DNA of 64,000 nucleotides from Isoetes taiwanensis (Eukaryota; Streptophyta; Lycopodiopsida; Isoetales; Isoetaceae), in assembly GCA_021234155.1 (NCBI GenBank), contig JAJEKV010000011.1, forward strand, positions 928,001-992,000, in the 5' to 3' direction. The position numbers and the translations under genes were made by a program. Below the pieces are notes generated by a model. That model was given only the letters and a program-made list of their open reading frames with translations. It ran no database searches and was not told where the DNA came from. Of this stretch, positions 13,086 to 23,562 are shown piece after piece (within the stretch, counting starts at the first letter, position 1; each line of letters begins with the position of its first letter).

Positions 13086-13680
13086 GCCATTTCGCATTGC
13101 CAGGCAGTTTCCACACTTGATCATTGCCTTGTTCAAAACCTGGAGCTGGTCTCATAAAAATGTTCTCTTCTAATTTTGCATATAGAAAGGTTGTCTTAAC
13201 ATCCATGTGATGCAATTCTAAGTTTAAGGCATTTGCCAAAGCCAATAATATTCTGATGCTCGTGAGCTTTACAATAGGTGAGTATGTCTCATCATAGTCT
13301 ATTCCTGGTTTTTGTGTATATCCCTGAGCCACCAGCCTAGCTTTATGCTTCCTAGTTCCATCAGTTCCTATTTTAATTTTAAATATTCATTTGCTGCCTA
13401 CTATATTTTTGTTTTCTGAAACTTGAACAAGATCATAAATCTCAGTTTCATGAAAGAATTTAATTTTCTCCTTCATGGCATCTTCCCATTTTTCTTTTTC
13501 CCTTGATTTGCATGCCTCTTCTACATTTCTAGGGATCTCTTCATCTTCAATAAGTGCCATAATTTGATCATAATCATGACCTATATTTTCTATTCGTTTA
13601 CTTTTTTCCATAAATGTTTCTCCCATACAAAGGATTATCAACATTTGCTTCTTCAATCAATTTTTCAACTTGACTTTTTC
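13048..13680 (-). pseudogene. Copia-3 reverse transcriptase fragment
   Basis: Two frames carry the linker and N-terminal part of copia reverse transcriptase. 13387-13656 has EEACKSREKEKWEDAMKEK and ETEIYDLV. 13048-13332 has [18 protein letters not shown] and [13 protein letters not shown], ending at QVWKLPG. There the copia homology stops abruptly, before the catalytic YVDD box. The two frames are joined by a frame change or stop near 13390. Confidence 0.85.
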
Positions 13681-13702
13681 TTTTCTTTTCCACTGACATA
13701 CT

Positions 13703-14755
13703 CATGAGGATGTGGACGCATTGTTTGGAAAATATAGTCATGTATTAAGACAGCAGATAGTTACCAACTTTCCCAGGCTATTGGAAATATTTCATGGATG
13801 TACAAATCCATCTCCTATAGGATCTCTCATAGAAGAAGTGCCTGATTGGAAGAGTTTTGTGGATGGTTATGCTCTTGACATGGAAGGTCATTCTAGACCT
13901 CTTCAATTCACTTTTTGGGTGAGAGAAGGGATTCCAATCATGCAATGGAAAATGAGACCTTCAGAGGAGAAGTGGAGAGGTGGGGCAGAAATTTGGCACA
14001 AACATGTAAATGGCAAGCCTATGATACCTCCTGAGCAACCAAAAGCTCTAAAACCAACTGAAGAAGTCAAGCAATTGGGATTGAGTAAGGATGGCATCAA
14101 TGACTACATCAAGCATTGGCAAACTAATTCAGATGAGACTATCGTGCATTGATAGATTATTGGAAGAAGGTGATCAACTTGTTGGATGAGGTAGACACAT
14201 CCTCAAAAGAGATGAAAGAAGGGTGGTTCCCTAAAAGTAAGTGGAAAACATTAGCTGGTGCTGACGAAGATGATGGTACCATTAGTAGCATTGTGAAGGC
14301 ATATGCTCCTCCTCAATCTGATAAACACTATGTTGGTCCTAAGAAGGATAGGCCAAAATATCTAGGCATGGATTGCTATGAACCTTCTACTGACGTGGAG
14401 TGCCACCAATTTGTAGTAATAAAACCAGCAGATCTAGAGACTTATCCAGTGTGGTTGGGATACTCTATCTCGGATATTTGCAAAGAAGAAGGTGATGTTA
14501 ACTTCAATAAGGTGCGCGTGGAATGGTGGTGTCCAATACATCAATTGAGTAATGTCACCGATAAAGAAAGATATTCAGATTGTTGGAGATGGAGGAGAAA
14601 TCCTAGTGATCCTGATCTTTGGCTAGACATTGAAACCGTATTGTACTCATGGACTCCAAAACCTATTCCAAGTAAAACAGCGAGAGTTACAATACCTCAG
14701 GATATAAGGAATAAGGTTCTCATATCCTTGGGGATGTTGGTGGAAAAATGATAAA
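13703..14755 (+). CDS. Unknown protein in two overlapping frames, inserted antisense in copia-3
   Basis: The plus strand is open from about 13700 to a stop at 14150 (first part, about 146 residues) and then from about 14149 to 14751 (second part, about 200 residues). A one-base frame change at 14145-14155 joins them. I do not recognise the family. The first part has FPRLLEIFHGC and FVDGYALDMEG. The second part ends in a compact block with VEWWCPI, DCWRWRRNP and ETVLYSWTP. The tryptophan-rich, beta-rich look of that block resembles small SH3- or Tudor-like modules; this is only a resemblance. There is no start codon at the left edge, which suggests a 5'-truncated captured coding segment. Codon use and the amino-acid pattern are those of real coding sequence. 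Confidence 0.6.
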
Positions 14756-14894
14756 CAGTTACTATGTATCAATCACTTTTAATAAAAGTTGTGTACTACT
14801 TGAGTTTCATGATATATGATTTTGTAATTTGAAGTTAAGGTATGAATTTATCTTAAGGTGTGTGATTATATGTTAACGTCTATTCTAGTCTAAG

Positions 14895-14945
14895 GGCAAC
14901 AAAGTTACTAAAAAAGTGAATTTAACAAAGTTACTAAAAAAGTGC
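14895..14945 (+). repeat. Two tandem copies of a 23-24-bp repeat
   Basis: AACAAAGTTACTAAAAAAGTG occurs twice in a row near the right edge of the segment inserted in copia-3. Confidence 0.8.
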
Positions 14946-14989
14946 AATATAAAATTTATCCCAAAATTAAGACATAATCCCAATTTAAT

Positions 14990-15750
14990 TGAATGATGGT
15001 TATCTATATTCTTGGGCTCAACCTTCTTCATTTCATTTTTCTTTTCTGCTTGTTCCATAGATTTCTTGTTGAATCTATCTTTACAAAGAACTCCCTCATT
15101 GAATACCACATCCCTACTGATAATTGTTGTCTTAGATTCAGGAATGTATATCCTATACCCTTTACTTTCTAAATCATATCCAACAAGAAACCCAGCTTCA
15201 GCTTTATCATCCAATTTTCTCCTTAACTCTGTAGGTAAATGGCTATACACTAGACATTCATAGGCTTTGAAATGATCATAATTCAAAACCTTTTTGCCTT
15301 TTGACCAGACAAGATCAGGGATTTCCCCTTTAAGATTGGATGTTGGCAGTTTGTTATGAATTAATGTGGCTGCTTGCAAAGCTTCATCCCACTACATCCA
15401 ACAAGGTTCTATTTCTCCTTTATGCCACACCATTTTGTTGTGGAGTGTACCTACAGGTTAGCTGTCTTTTTATTCCCTTTGCAATGCAAAAACTTTTGAA
15501 CTGAGATGACAGATACTCTCCTCCTCTGTTCGATCTCACAACTTTCAGTTTGTTACCAGTTTCCCTTTCCATTTCAACAACATAATGCTTAAAAGCACTT
15601 AGCGCTTGGGATTTCCTTTTTAAACAATAGCAATTGCATTTTCTAGAAAAATCATCAACGAAAGAAATAAAATACATGTTATTGCTTCTGCTCCTTACAT
15701 TTAAAGGGCCGCATAAATCCATGTGCACCAGCTCCAATACATCCTTGGCT
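14990..15750 (-). pseudogene. Copia-3 integrase
   Basis: Frame 15420-15737 carries the integrase core (LVHMDLCGPLN, FVDDFSRK, YTPQQNGV). Frame 14990-15379 carries the C-terminal half (LRRKLDDKAEAGFLVGYD, ISRDVVFNEG). A frame change separates them near 15400. Copia homology ends at the inserted segment around 14990. Confidence 0.88.
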
Positions 15751-15758
15751 CTAGTTTT

Positions 15759-17345
15759 TTATCTCTTAAATGGCAACCTGTTTAATTTCCCAAGCATACA
15801 ACCTTCACACAAGAAATTTCCTGATTCCATATTATTACTTTCAATCCATCCCTTCTTAATCAATAATTTGAGATTGTTACCATGAGTATGTGCAAGTCTG
15901 TTATGCCACAGTTCAAAATCAGAAATATTGAGAGCATTCACCTCATTGCATACAATATTATCCATTTGAAAAAGATTCCCAACTCGTTTTGCTTCAAATT
16001 TCTTTTCATTCCCAAGAAATATATTACATGCTTTGGAGTCAAAATTGACTCTATAGCCTAAATCTACAAGCTGGCTGACTGAAATCAAATTCTTAATGAG
16101 TTCTGGAACACACAAAACATTTTCTATATCCACTACATTTCCATTTGGATCAAAGAGTTGCAGCAATCCCTTTCCTTCAATAGCTTGAAGAGCTCCATTT
16201 CCAACCTGCACACTTTTTGTACATGTACTTGCAACCTTTTTAAGCACATTAGTAGATTGGACTACTGATCTTTCAGCTCCACTATCAACTACAATAGGAT
16301 TACAAGTTTTATTAGGATTTTCTCTTCTTTCAAGAATTGCAAATTGACCACATACCTCATCTTCATCATCAGAATTGTCCTTGCCTTTTTCTTCATGCTC
16401 TTTGGTGAGATAAGTTCCAACTGATCTATTTCCTCCTTTGGATTTTCCTCCTCTATTAAAATTTCCTTTCCCCTTTCCAAACTCTTTTGGAGTAGGACAC
16501 TTTGCAACAAGATGTTCCCTCCCTCCACAATTATAGCATTTAAACTCCCCTTTTTCCCCCTTTACCAGTTTCGGACAATTATTTTTAAAGTGTCCAGCCT
16601 CATGACAATAAAAACAAGTTCCTTTTGCTGCCACATTTTTTTCTCTTTTCCCTGCATACAAAATCTCAGCAGATTCTTCATCATTTCCTTTTTGTACTTT
16701 ATTTTGTTCTATCTCAGTTCTAATAATGCTCTCAGCCTCATCCCTGTTCTTAGCTACATTTCTAATAAACAGCCCTAACTGTTCATTCTCAATTACTGCT
16801 CTAGCAATAGCAAGAACTTGATACCTCTCAGTGAGATCAACTCCAGCACCTCCCAGATCTGCTACAATATTGTCAAACTTATTGAAGAAATCAGAGACAT
16901 CATCACCTTCATACAATTTCAAATTTCTAAGCTCATTATCTAGCAGATCTATTTCGGACGAGGTCTTTTCCTCAAAATGTTTGAGCAAATAGGACCACAT
17001 TTCTTTCAATCTTATGGTAGGACTCACCTTTGATGTGATAATTCCCTGAGCCTCTTTGATCCTTGCATATTCAGATCTGTCAGATTTAGTACCAAGAGTT
17101 ACTGGAGATGTAACTTCTTCTGCACTTGCCTCCTCATTTGGATTTGATGGCCCTGTTGCAGACCTTGCCACTGAACTCTCAGCAGTACTAGTTTGAACTC
17201 CTGTCACATGTTGAGGATCTATCAAATCCCAAAGTTCTTCAACTTCTAAAATGTGCTTAACAGCATCCTTCTAGACTTGGAAGCCAGGTCCTCCTTTATA
17301 GACATCAATGCTTCTCAACAGGCTAGCTCCAAAACGACTAGACAT
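15759..17345 (-). CDS. Copia-3 gag-protease
   Basis: The natural start appears to be the ATG whose complement is at 17343-17345. The frame is open from there except for a TAG at 17271-17273, standing where Trp is expected in a VWKDAVKHIL-like context. It is otherwise open to 15759. Order: gag helical region (YEGDDVSDFFNKFDNIV), two CCHC zinc knuckles (CFYCHEAGHFKNNC, CYNCGGREHLVAKC), the aspartic protease DSGA motif (VVDSGAERSVV), then GAG-pre-integrase (ELWHNRLAH, CEGCMLGK). Two zinc knuckles in one copia nucleocapsid is less common than one. Confidence 0.9.
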
Positions 17346-17374
17346 TCTGTCTGGTCTTCACAAACAAACCTGAT

Positions 17375-17386
17375 GCTCTGATACCA
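17375..17386 (-). promoter_or_regulatory. Copia-3 primer-binding site
   Basis: The minus strand reads TGGTATCAGAGC, a perfect plant initiator-Met primer site, two bases from the TG that begins the LTR at 17389 on the plus strand. Confidence 0.9.
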
Positions 17387-17388
17387 GA

Positions 17389-17553
17389 TGTTAGTATTAG
17401 AGACAACTACTATCAAAGTATCAATGAGAGACAATGATCTTTACTATAAACTTTGCTTCAATGCAATAAGATATGAATTTCATTTCATTCAAAAATTACA
17501 ATGGTCGCTTGAGTCAATAAACCATTGAATTTAAACTTTAACTTGAACACTGT
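17389..17553 (-). repeat. Copia-3 5' LTR, first part, interrupted by gypsy insertion
   Basis: It starts TGTTAGTATTAGAG on the plus strand, next to the primer-binding site, and runs into the gypsy target duplication ACTGT (17549-17553). The rest should continue at 35717, after the matching ACTAT. No second LTR exists to fix its far end. Confidence 0.75.
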
Positions 17554-18756
17554 TGTGACGTTCCATGTATTTATACGGTCTACGTCACGTATTTATATGA
17601 GACACGTACGAATACACGCACGTCACCCCCCCTAAAGGTACGCCACCATGGGGGTATTGGAACTTAATTGTAACCTAGGGGGTTACTCTAAAAGGGATTA
17701 AATTAGCTATGCTAATTTAACCATTAAAGATAATAACCATTAAAGGAAATTAAGAACTAAATAGGATTAATTAGGCTAATTACTGTTTTGGTAAGGCGCC
17801 ACCTGCCCCAATCGATTGGCCAGCATGTGGGTTTCCAAGTTAGGCTGTCAACCTGATCCCTATCCCTGTTTGACTCCCTCAATTCGGCCAAAGAAGGAGC
17901 AGGAGCTGAGCGCCATCATACCTATCAGAGCGCCACCATACCAAGTCGAACCTGTGAAGCAAAAGCTGAACCCTCAACTCCCAGGAGATGGAAGCGCCCC
18001 ATGGTAACGAGTCCAGCCAGAACTCAGGTGGGTGGCCAGGATAGCCGTGAATTTTAGATCACGCCCCTATTGGGCCTTGGTTGTGTTTGTCTCTCTGCTC
18101 TCTTTGTGTTTCAATCATAGGAACTAACCCTTGATTGTAAAAGTAAGTTCTCTTTATATTCGATTCTGGTTCTTGCTCTGAAAGGATGGATTGTTAGTTC
18201 TTTGTCTAGTTTTACTCAAATGGGGGGGATTACGGGGTAGAGACCTCTCGAACCATGTATTGTAGTATGCTCCTAGATAGCTCTGTAGAGTCCCATTAAT
18301 TGCGGCCTGTGCACAAGAGCCCACCGGGTCCTAGATGCTATGGACTGGCTTAGCACCAGACAAGGAACACAGTGGTGAAGTGGGGGTGGGGTCTTGCACG
18401 AACATAAAAGGCTCCTGAGACTCCTACAGTGGGCTAGGCCTAATAGCCGGCCAGCCCGAAGCTAGGGCGCGAGCCAGCCGGGTATGGGTCCCGACACTCC
18501 CTGGGTATAGAGAGGTGTGACCCGCATGGGGCATCCTGTACTTTTGAGTAGATTTAGGGTGAGTAAGTCGGGTACGGATGCGGGGGTCGCTGATGCGGCA
18601 CGTATTCTCTAGCTCAATGGAACCACTGTGATTCTGGAAGGGGACGCTTCCCCGACCTGCCTCATCGGACCAGGAGTCATGAACTTGGAGTAGGCTCAAA
18701 GGGTGATACCTTGAACCTGCGTCTCCGGAAGGCTATAGCGAAGCCATAGCATGAAT

Positions 18757-20866
18757 ATGTAGCATAATAACAGGGGGGTTACTTTTGTATTTTTGTACGC
18801 TTTTCACTAAGGTTTTGCTATGATTTTGTGGTGTATTTCAATTGATGTACTAATGCGTACATCTAGAGCGCGCATACACAGATAGTGATTTTCATGTTTT
18901 CTTTCAATGGTGGGCACCCATGCTTTTTTTTTTTTTTAAACTGGTGGTATATTAGTGGTCTACATGGCATGCAGGCCTCGAAGGTCCTAATTTTAGGGTT
19001 AGAAATTTCTTTATCAAACTCTGGATGTGGCTTCAAGGGCTAATTTGGGCAAACATAGATAGGGCCTGGACGTGCTCCTGTGTTTCATTATGTTAAAAAA
19101 ATGGAGACGTGCATAACCTAGGCAGGAAGCCAGCTGATCTTGTTTGAATGGGACTGTAGCGTTGAATCCAGCTGATCTTATTTCAAAGGGATCACAAGGT
19201 GAGTCTGGGATTCATTTGGTGCATAAAATTTTTCCATTGCAGGTTGAAGAGGCCTTGTAGAACTGAGGCCGGAGTTCAGATGAAGATGGGTAATCTGGAG
19301 TTCGATTGCTGAAGCGCAGCCCAGTCCGGGATAGGTTGCATCCCAGTTCCACGCATTTCTTGGTTTCATGTAGCTTGATCTGGACCCAGCTTCTCTTCGT
19401 ATACTGAGGGTTTTAGCATCTGACAAGGGGATTCGTAGAGTTTTTGAACAGGATTGCGGATTAACTATTAACTTGAATATCTAGCACAATCGCTGCTAAT
19501 ATTTTCTCATCTATGCTTTTTCTCATATTTACAGATCGCAATGAGACATATAGGATATTTGTGGATCCGACATAAGTAGAGCATAGTATACAGACGAATC
19601 AGACTGGATATTAGAGTAGAGCTGGACAACTTATTTTTGGGTTTTTTGTAACACTATCATGCATGTAACGCTGTCTCTGCATGCCGACTGTAGGAATCCA
19701 ACTGGCACAGATCTGTAGTAGGCTCTGGATGTCTGGATGACGTCTATGGAAAGTCCAAGAAAAATGGGCCACAAACTTGAGGTAATTCAATCCTGCCTTC
19801 CCAGTCCATGATTCTTGTATTGTGTTAGATACTTTTCTTAAGCATCAACTTCGTCTGCTGCATCTGACTTAGCAGACTTGAATATTTTGCCTGCCACAGG
19901 AATGTTTTTGATGGAGATGTGTTACTGGTTTCTTCTAAGAGAATAAAACCACTCGAAGAAGAATATGATGTGGTCATTTTTCCCAGCAATGCACACATGG
20001 ACAGAACCAATATTCTGAGTGGCAGAGACACATATAAAACCAATACTCGGAGTGACAGAGTTGGGCTGAGAACTCTTTTGCTTCCCTTTCCTATTATATC
20101 TTCGTGCTTTACTTGGAATGCTCAACTCAACACATCCATCAGGTTCTGGGCAATGGCTGCAGCCAATATGACTTATGATTTGCCTAAATGGTTTAGGAAG
20201 ATGGGCATTTGAGATAGAAACAAGCATGGATACAAAGTGGAATGATGGTAATCCAAACTTTGGTTCCAAAATGCAGAGAAATTTGTCACATCTCTTCTTT
20301 GTTTATATGTCCATGAGATGTTATCTATGGAATGATGCAAAAACTTGCTATGTATCTAGTGGTTATTGTTGGTGAAAATTGCAAAATATCATAGCAATAG
20401 GTGCTATGAAAAATATAGAAATTTATCCAAACCTTCTGTGGTTATAGCAATCTACTCCTCTATGAACTCGTTGCCCATATATAAGGTATATTTTTGCAGA
20501 GCCTTGAAAGATATACCATCCATCATTAGAATCCCCTACACCATCCTTAAGGCCCCGAAGGGGCCAAAATTTTTTTTAGTTAACACAAACCATTAATACA
20601 ATTAATAACATTATTAACACAAACCATTGCATTTGACACATTTAAATTAAAATCCCCCTTAAACCCCCTTTGGTTTGGGTGCATATTCACACGGGGGTTA
20701 CATAGGGCAGCGAGAGCCTCAAAAAATTTACAATACATGTAGAAAATTAACACCATTAAGTACATTCTCTCAAATCTTATAGTATTTTGCAAACCTTAAT
20801 ATACAGTATACAAAAACTTGTACATGCATACCCCACAAACGAGGATCGCTATGTACAGTCCAGATC
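18757..20866 (+). mobile_element. Insertion of about 2.1 kb in the gypsy 5' LTR, type unknown
   Basis: The right LTR has no equivalent here: its GCATGAAT runs on to TGACCCATCTGCAAAG. Both ends of the insert also occur around 53.4-55.6 kb. No long TIR, target duplication or recognisable protein was found. Several bases of LTR appear lost at the junction, so a deletion accompanied insertion. Confidence 0.65.
20551..20866 (+). repeat. Dispersed repeat, segments B and C
   Basis: Segment B (20551-20712) begins with a GGCCCCGAAGGGGCC hairpin and contains ACAAACCATTGCATTTGACA. Segment C (20732-20866) contains TACATGCATACCCCACAAAC and ends near CCAGATC. B recurs inverted at 53630-53777. C recurs in the same orientation at 53443-53577. 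Confidence 0.8.
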
Positions 20867-21329
20867 TTGCAAAGTGTGCACAGGAGGGGCGGATGGAGTG
20901 GACAACCCTAGCCGATGTTCTATGCCAGCCAACGCCATGCCAAGACTCGGTCTGCTGATCTCTTGAGGCCCAGCCGTCAGTCGATCCTCACTGGAGTCTG
21001 AGCCGAGGTAGAACCTGGGGTTTGGGCATTTTCTTAGGTTTAGATGCATATTCTATGCCGTTGGTATTTGGATGGATGCGCCACCCTTCGTGGTGGTTAT
21101 TTATATATGTTTATGCTGTGTGCTAACCCTTGTATTCATGCTTCCGCGACGTAGGAGTCCCATTGAAGGCGTGGGCCGAATGACCCCTTCGTGTCCTTCT
21201 TTCGGGCATCATTTCATAGATGGCCCGAAATAGACGGAGGGCCCTGCTCATGGTGAGATGATCGCCATGGGAGGGGAAAGTCCCCGTATGTATACGGCCG
21301 AGGTCGTATATATTCAGGGAGCGTCACAG

Positions 21330-21342
21330 TGGTATCAGAGCC
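21330..21342 (+). promoter_or_regulatory. Gypsy primer-binding site
   Basis: TGGTATCAGAGCC one base after the 5' LTR, matching the 3' end of plant initiator-Met tRNA. Confidence 0.92.
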
Positions 21343-21639
21343 GTGATTTCGGTTGCTCGAAATCATAGCACTGGCCAAACACTAACTCGTAGCACGGTAG
21401 TTAGGAGGAGGCTAAGTCAATGTGTTGTTAGTCCTCTTTGATGTTTGGCTCGGTGTTAGGTTAAATTAAGAAATTGTAGCTTTAAAGAGGATGGGGCGAC
21501 TGGAGGGCCCAAGATTGGAAGCCTAGCAAGTGTTAGTAGGTAGCTCAAATGATGAAGAGGGTGGTTCCATTGGATCGGGCGTATTCGAATTACCTTAGAA
21601 CAGTCGACTCTAGGCGAAAAATGGTCAAGGGCAGGCCCA

Positions 21640-21868
21640 AAAACCAACTCGGGCGCCGCTTGCCTTTTGTCGCTTTGTAGTCATGGTAGAAGAGCTAGAA
21701 ATGCCGTCGGCGCCCGACCAGTCAGACCCGAGTCAACGCGGGCCCGCCAGGTCAACTCGGGCGCCGCTTGCTTTTCGACGACCCCCAGTCGAGGCGGAAG
21801 CACGTATAATGCAGCCGGCGCCCGACCGTATGCCGTGCGTATTTCCGCCATATAATTATTATTTTTAA
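21640..21868 (+). repeat. CpG-rich leader with two imperfect repeats of about 105 bp and a short ORF
   Basis: AACTCGGGCGCCGCTTGC occurs at about 21648 and 21754, and CGGCGCCCGACC follows in each unit. A 61-codon ORF (21683-21868) overlaps the repeats and has no recognisable domain. The repeats make it more likely to be leader sequence than a gene. Confidence 0.55.
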
Positions 21869-22122
21869 ATAATAAAATTATAAAGTTAATAAGAAAAATT
21901 TTTGAAATTTTAAAAGTTAACTGGCCGTTTAACAAAACTTTTCTTGTCATTTGCTTTTGCCTTGCCTTCAGCGCCTCCGACTGCCTGAGCCGACGTCCGC
22001 CATCGCCACCAGACCTGCCTTTGCTCTTCCGCCCTTGTGCCTTGCGAACCCTAGCGCCTCCTTTGCCGTCTCCTTCGCCACCAGCGCCTCACTACCTGCC
22101 TTCTTACACCTTAACGCCAGCT

Positions 22123-23366
22123 ATGGCGATCACAAAAAGCGCCCCGGACCCATCTACTCTGAGCATCGTGGAGATTTACGCCATGATTGCCAAGCACATG
22201 GCTACCGACCCGGCCTTTATTGATATACTGTTGGATGAGCTGGTAAATAGGTTTGAGAACAACGATAGGATTCCATATCCTATCTATCACTTCTCAGAGC
22301 CATTCTTGATCCGGCTGAACCTTCGCCAGCTCTCCTATACTATTGTTGAGCAACCTGACATGGTCATGATGCTCATTAAATTCTATCCTCCCGAGCAGGA
22401 AGGCCATACTGAGGAGGAAGATATCAGGACAGAGGCCGACCGTGTCAGGGGTTTGGCTAGAGAGGATGACCACCGGGAGATCGAGCGGGCGGATACGGCA
22501 GCCCGGGGAAGGGAGTACAGGTACCTTGGGGACGGCTTTGCCGTCATTGATGGCAGAGCCATTGAGGTTCCCCCATACCGCTGGCATGAGGGTTCCAACA
22601 GCTTTGAATGGGGAGAAATCCCCGATATCAGCTTAGACTATCTGACCACCATTCAGATAGATATGGGTCTGCGACCACAACGGTACCAAGCTGAACTTAA
22701 TCGCCGTGCCGCAGCCCAGCTTTTTGCTCAGATTCAAGAAGATCTAAGGAGAGCCCGGGAGGAACGGGAGAAGCTCGAACAGGAGGAGCGGGACCGGCAA
22801 GACCAGCGGGACCAGCAAGATGGAGGAGCATCTGGGAGTGGGCCGGGCCCAATCCCGACGCATCAGACTGTTAAGCACCGGAGGAAGGGTCTAGCCCATA
22901 AGACCGGCAGTCAGTACAAAGAGAAACTGAAGACTGTCGGGGCTTTTGGGAAGAAGACGAGCTCCGACCGGAGGCAGCAGCGGGTGGATAGCTCCCGACC
23001 GTCTGTTGGGGCTAAGACGGTGCCAAAGATCGACGGCCCGCCAGAAAGCCTGGGCACGAGGAAGCCTCACAAGTACCGAATTCTGGGCATCGCGGCCTTG
23101 TGGGAAATCCGCAAGTTCCAGAAGTCTACACGCCTTTTCGATCGAAGCTATCCTTCCGTGAGGCCGGCACAGAGATCGCAAGAACAGCTCAAGACCGACT
23201 CCGCTTCCGCATCTTTTGTAATTTTGGCGCTTCCAAGAGGCCGGGCCAAGCCTACTTGGTAGCACTTTTTGGTGACGCCAATCTTTGCGCGATCCACGCA
23301 AAGAGGGTCACCATAATGCCTAAGGATTTAGCCCTCGCCCGCAGGATTCGGGGGGAGCATCCTTAG
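22123..23366 (+). CDS. Accessory protein 1 with C-terminal histone H3 fold
   Basis: Start chosen at ATG 22123 (GCTATGGCG); the frame is open further upstream without an ATG. Residues 1-120 form an unknown helical domain ([15 protein letters not shown]). Residues about 145-185 hold a [13 protein letters not shown] module, and about 200-235 a charged coiled coil ([15 protein letters not shown]). A basic tail with a PTHQTVK element recalls the TKQTA of H3. The H3 core starts at about 23059 with RKPHKYR and [12 protein letters not shown]. Reading frame changes at the T-run 23135-23138, where one T fewer than expected is present. The rest of H3 continues in the next frame: [42 protein letters not shown], stop at 23364-23366. 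Length and spacing of the core match canonical H3 within one residue, while helix 2 is strongly diverged. AATAAA at 23412 follows. Confidence 0.88.
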
Positions 23367-23411
23367 CATATTTGCGGGGCTCCGCATTGTAAATATTTTC
23401 TCGTGATATTT

Positions 23412-23417
23412 AATAAA
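23412..23417 (+). terminator. Possible polyadenylation signal of the H3-fusion gene
   Basis: AATAAA about 46 bases after the stop codon in AT-rich sequence, separating this gene from the next promoter-like region. Confidence 0.5.
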
Positions 23418-23474
23418 AACTTTTATTTTGTATTAAAAGTTTAATTATTTTAGGTTAAATATAAAATAAAATGA

Positions 23475-23520
23475 TGACGTCAGCCTCAATAGAAAGGAGT
23501 TAAAAAGGGACTTTTAAAGT
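23475..23520 (+). promoter_or_regulatory. Promoter-like region of accessory gene 2
   Basis: A palindromic TGACGTCA (23475-23482), the core bound by plant bZIP TGA-type factors, is followed by a TTAAAAAGGGAC stretch that could serve as a TATA-like element. A pyrimidine-rich leader then precedes ATG 23563. This suggests an independent transcript rather than readthrough from the LTR. Confidence 0.5.
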
Positions 23521-23562
23521 TATTTCAAATGTTTCTTTCCCTCTCTCCTCCCTTCTAGCGCC

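Larger units (their letters stand above)
13085..17553 (-). mobile_element. Copia-3: truncated Ty1/copia element, split by later insertions
   Basis: Minus-strand copia element. Its primer-binding site and 5' LTR edge are intact (17375-17389). It is truncated inside the reverse transcriptase at about 13100, so the RNase H and 3' LTR are lost. A foreign 1.3 kb segment (about 13700-14990) lies in the integrase-RT linker. Its 5' LTR is interrupted at 17553 by the 18 kb gypsy element and should resume at 35717. Confidence 0.9.
17554..21328 (+). repeat. Gypsy 5' LTR with internal insertion
   Basis: LTR sequence occupies 17554-18756 and 20867-21328 (about 1665 bp in all) and matches 31937-32116 plus 34215-35716. 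It starts TGTGACG and ends CGTCACA, so its termini are inverted repeats of 7 bp. Many differences from the right LTR are of the CAG/CG kind. Confidence 0.92.
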
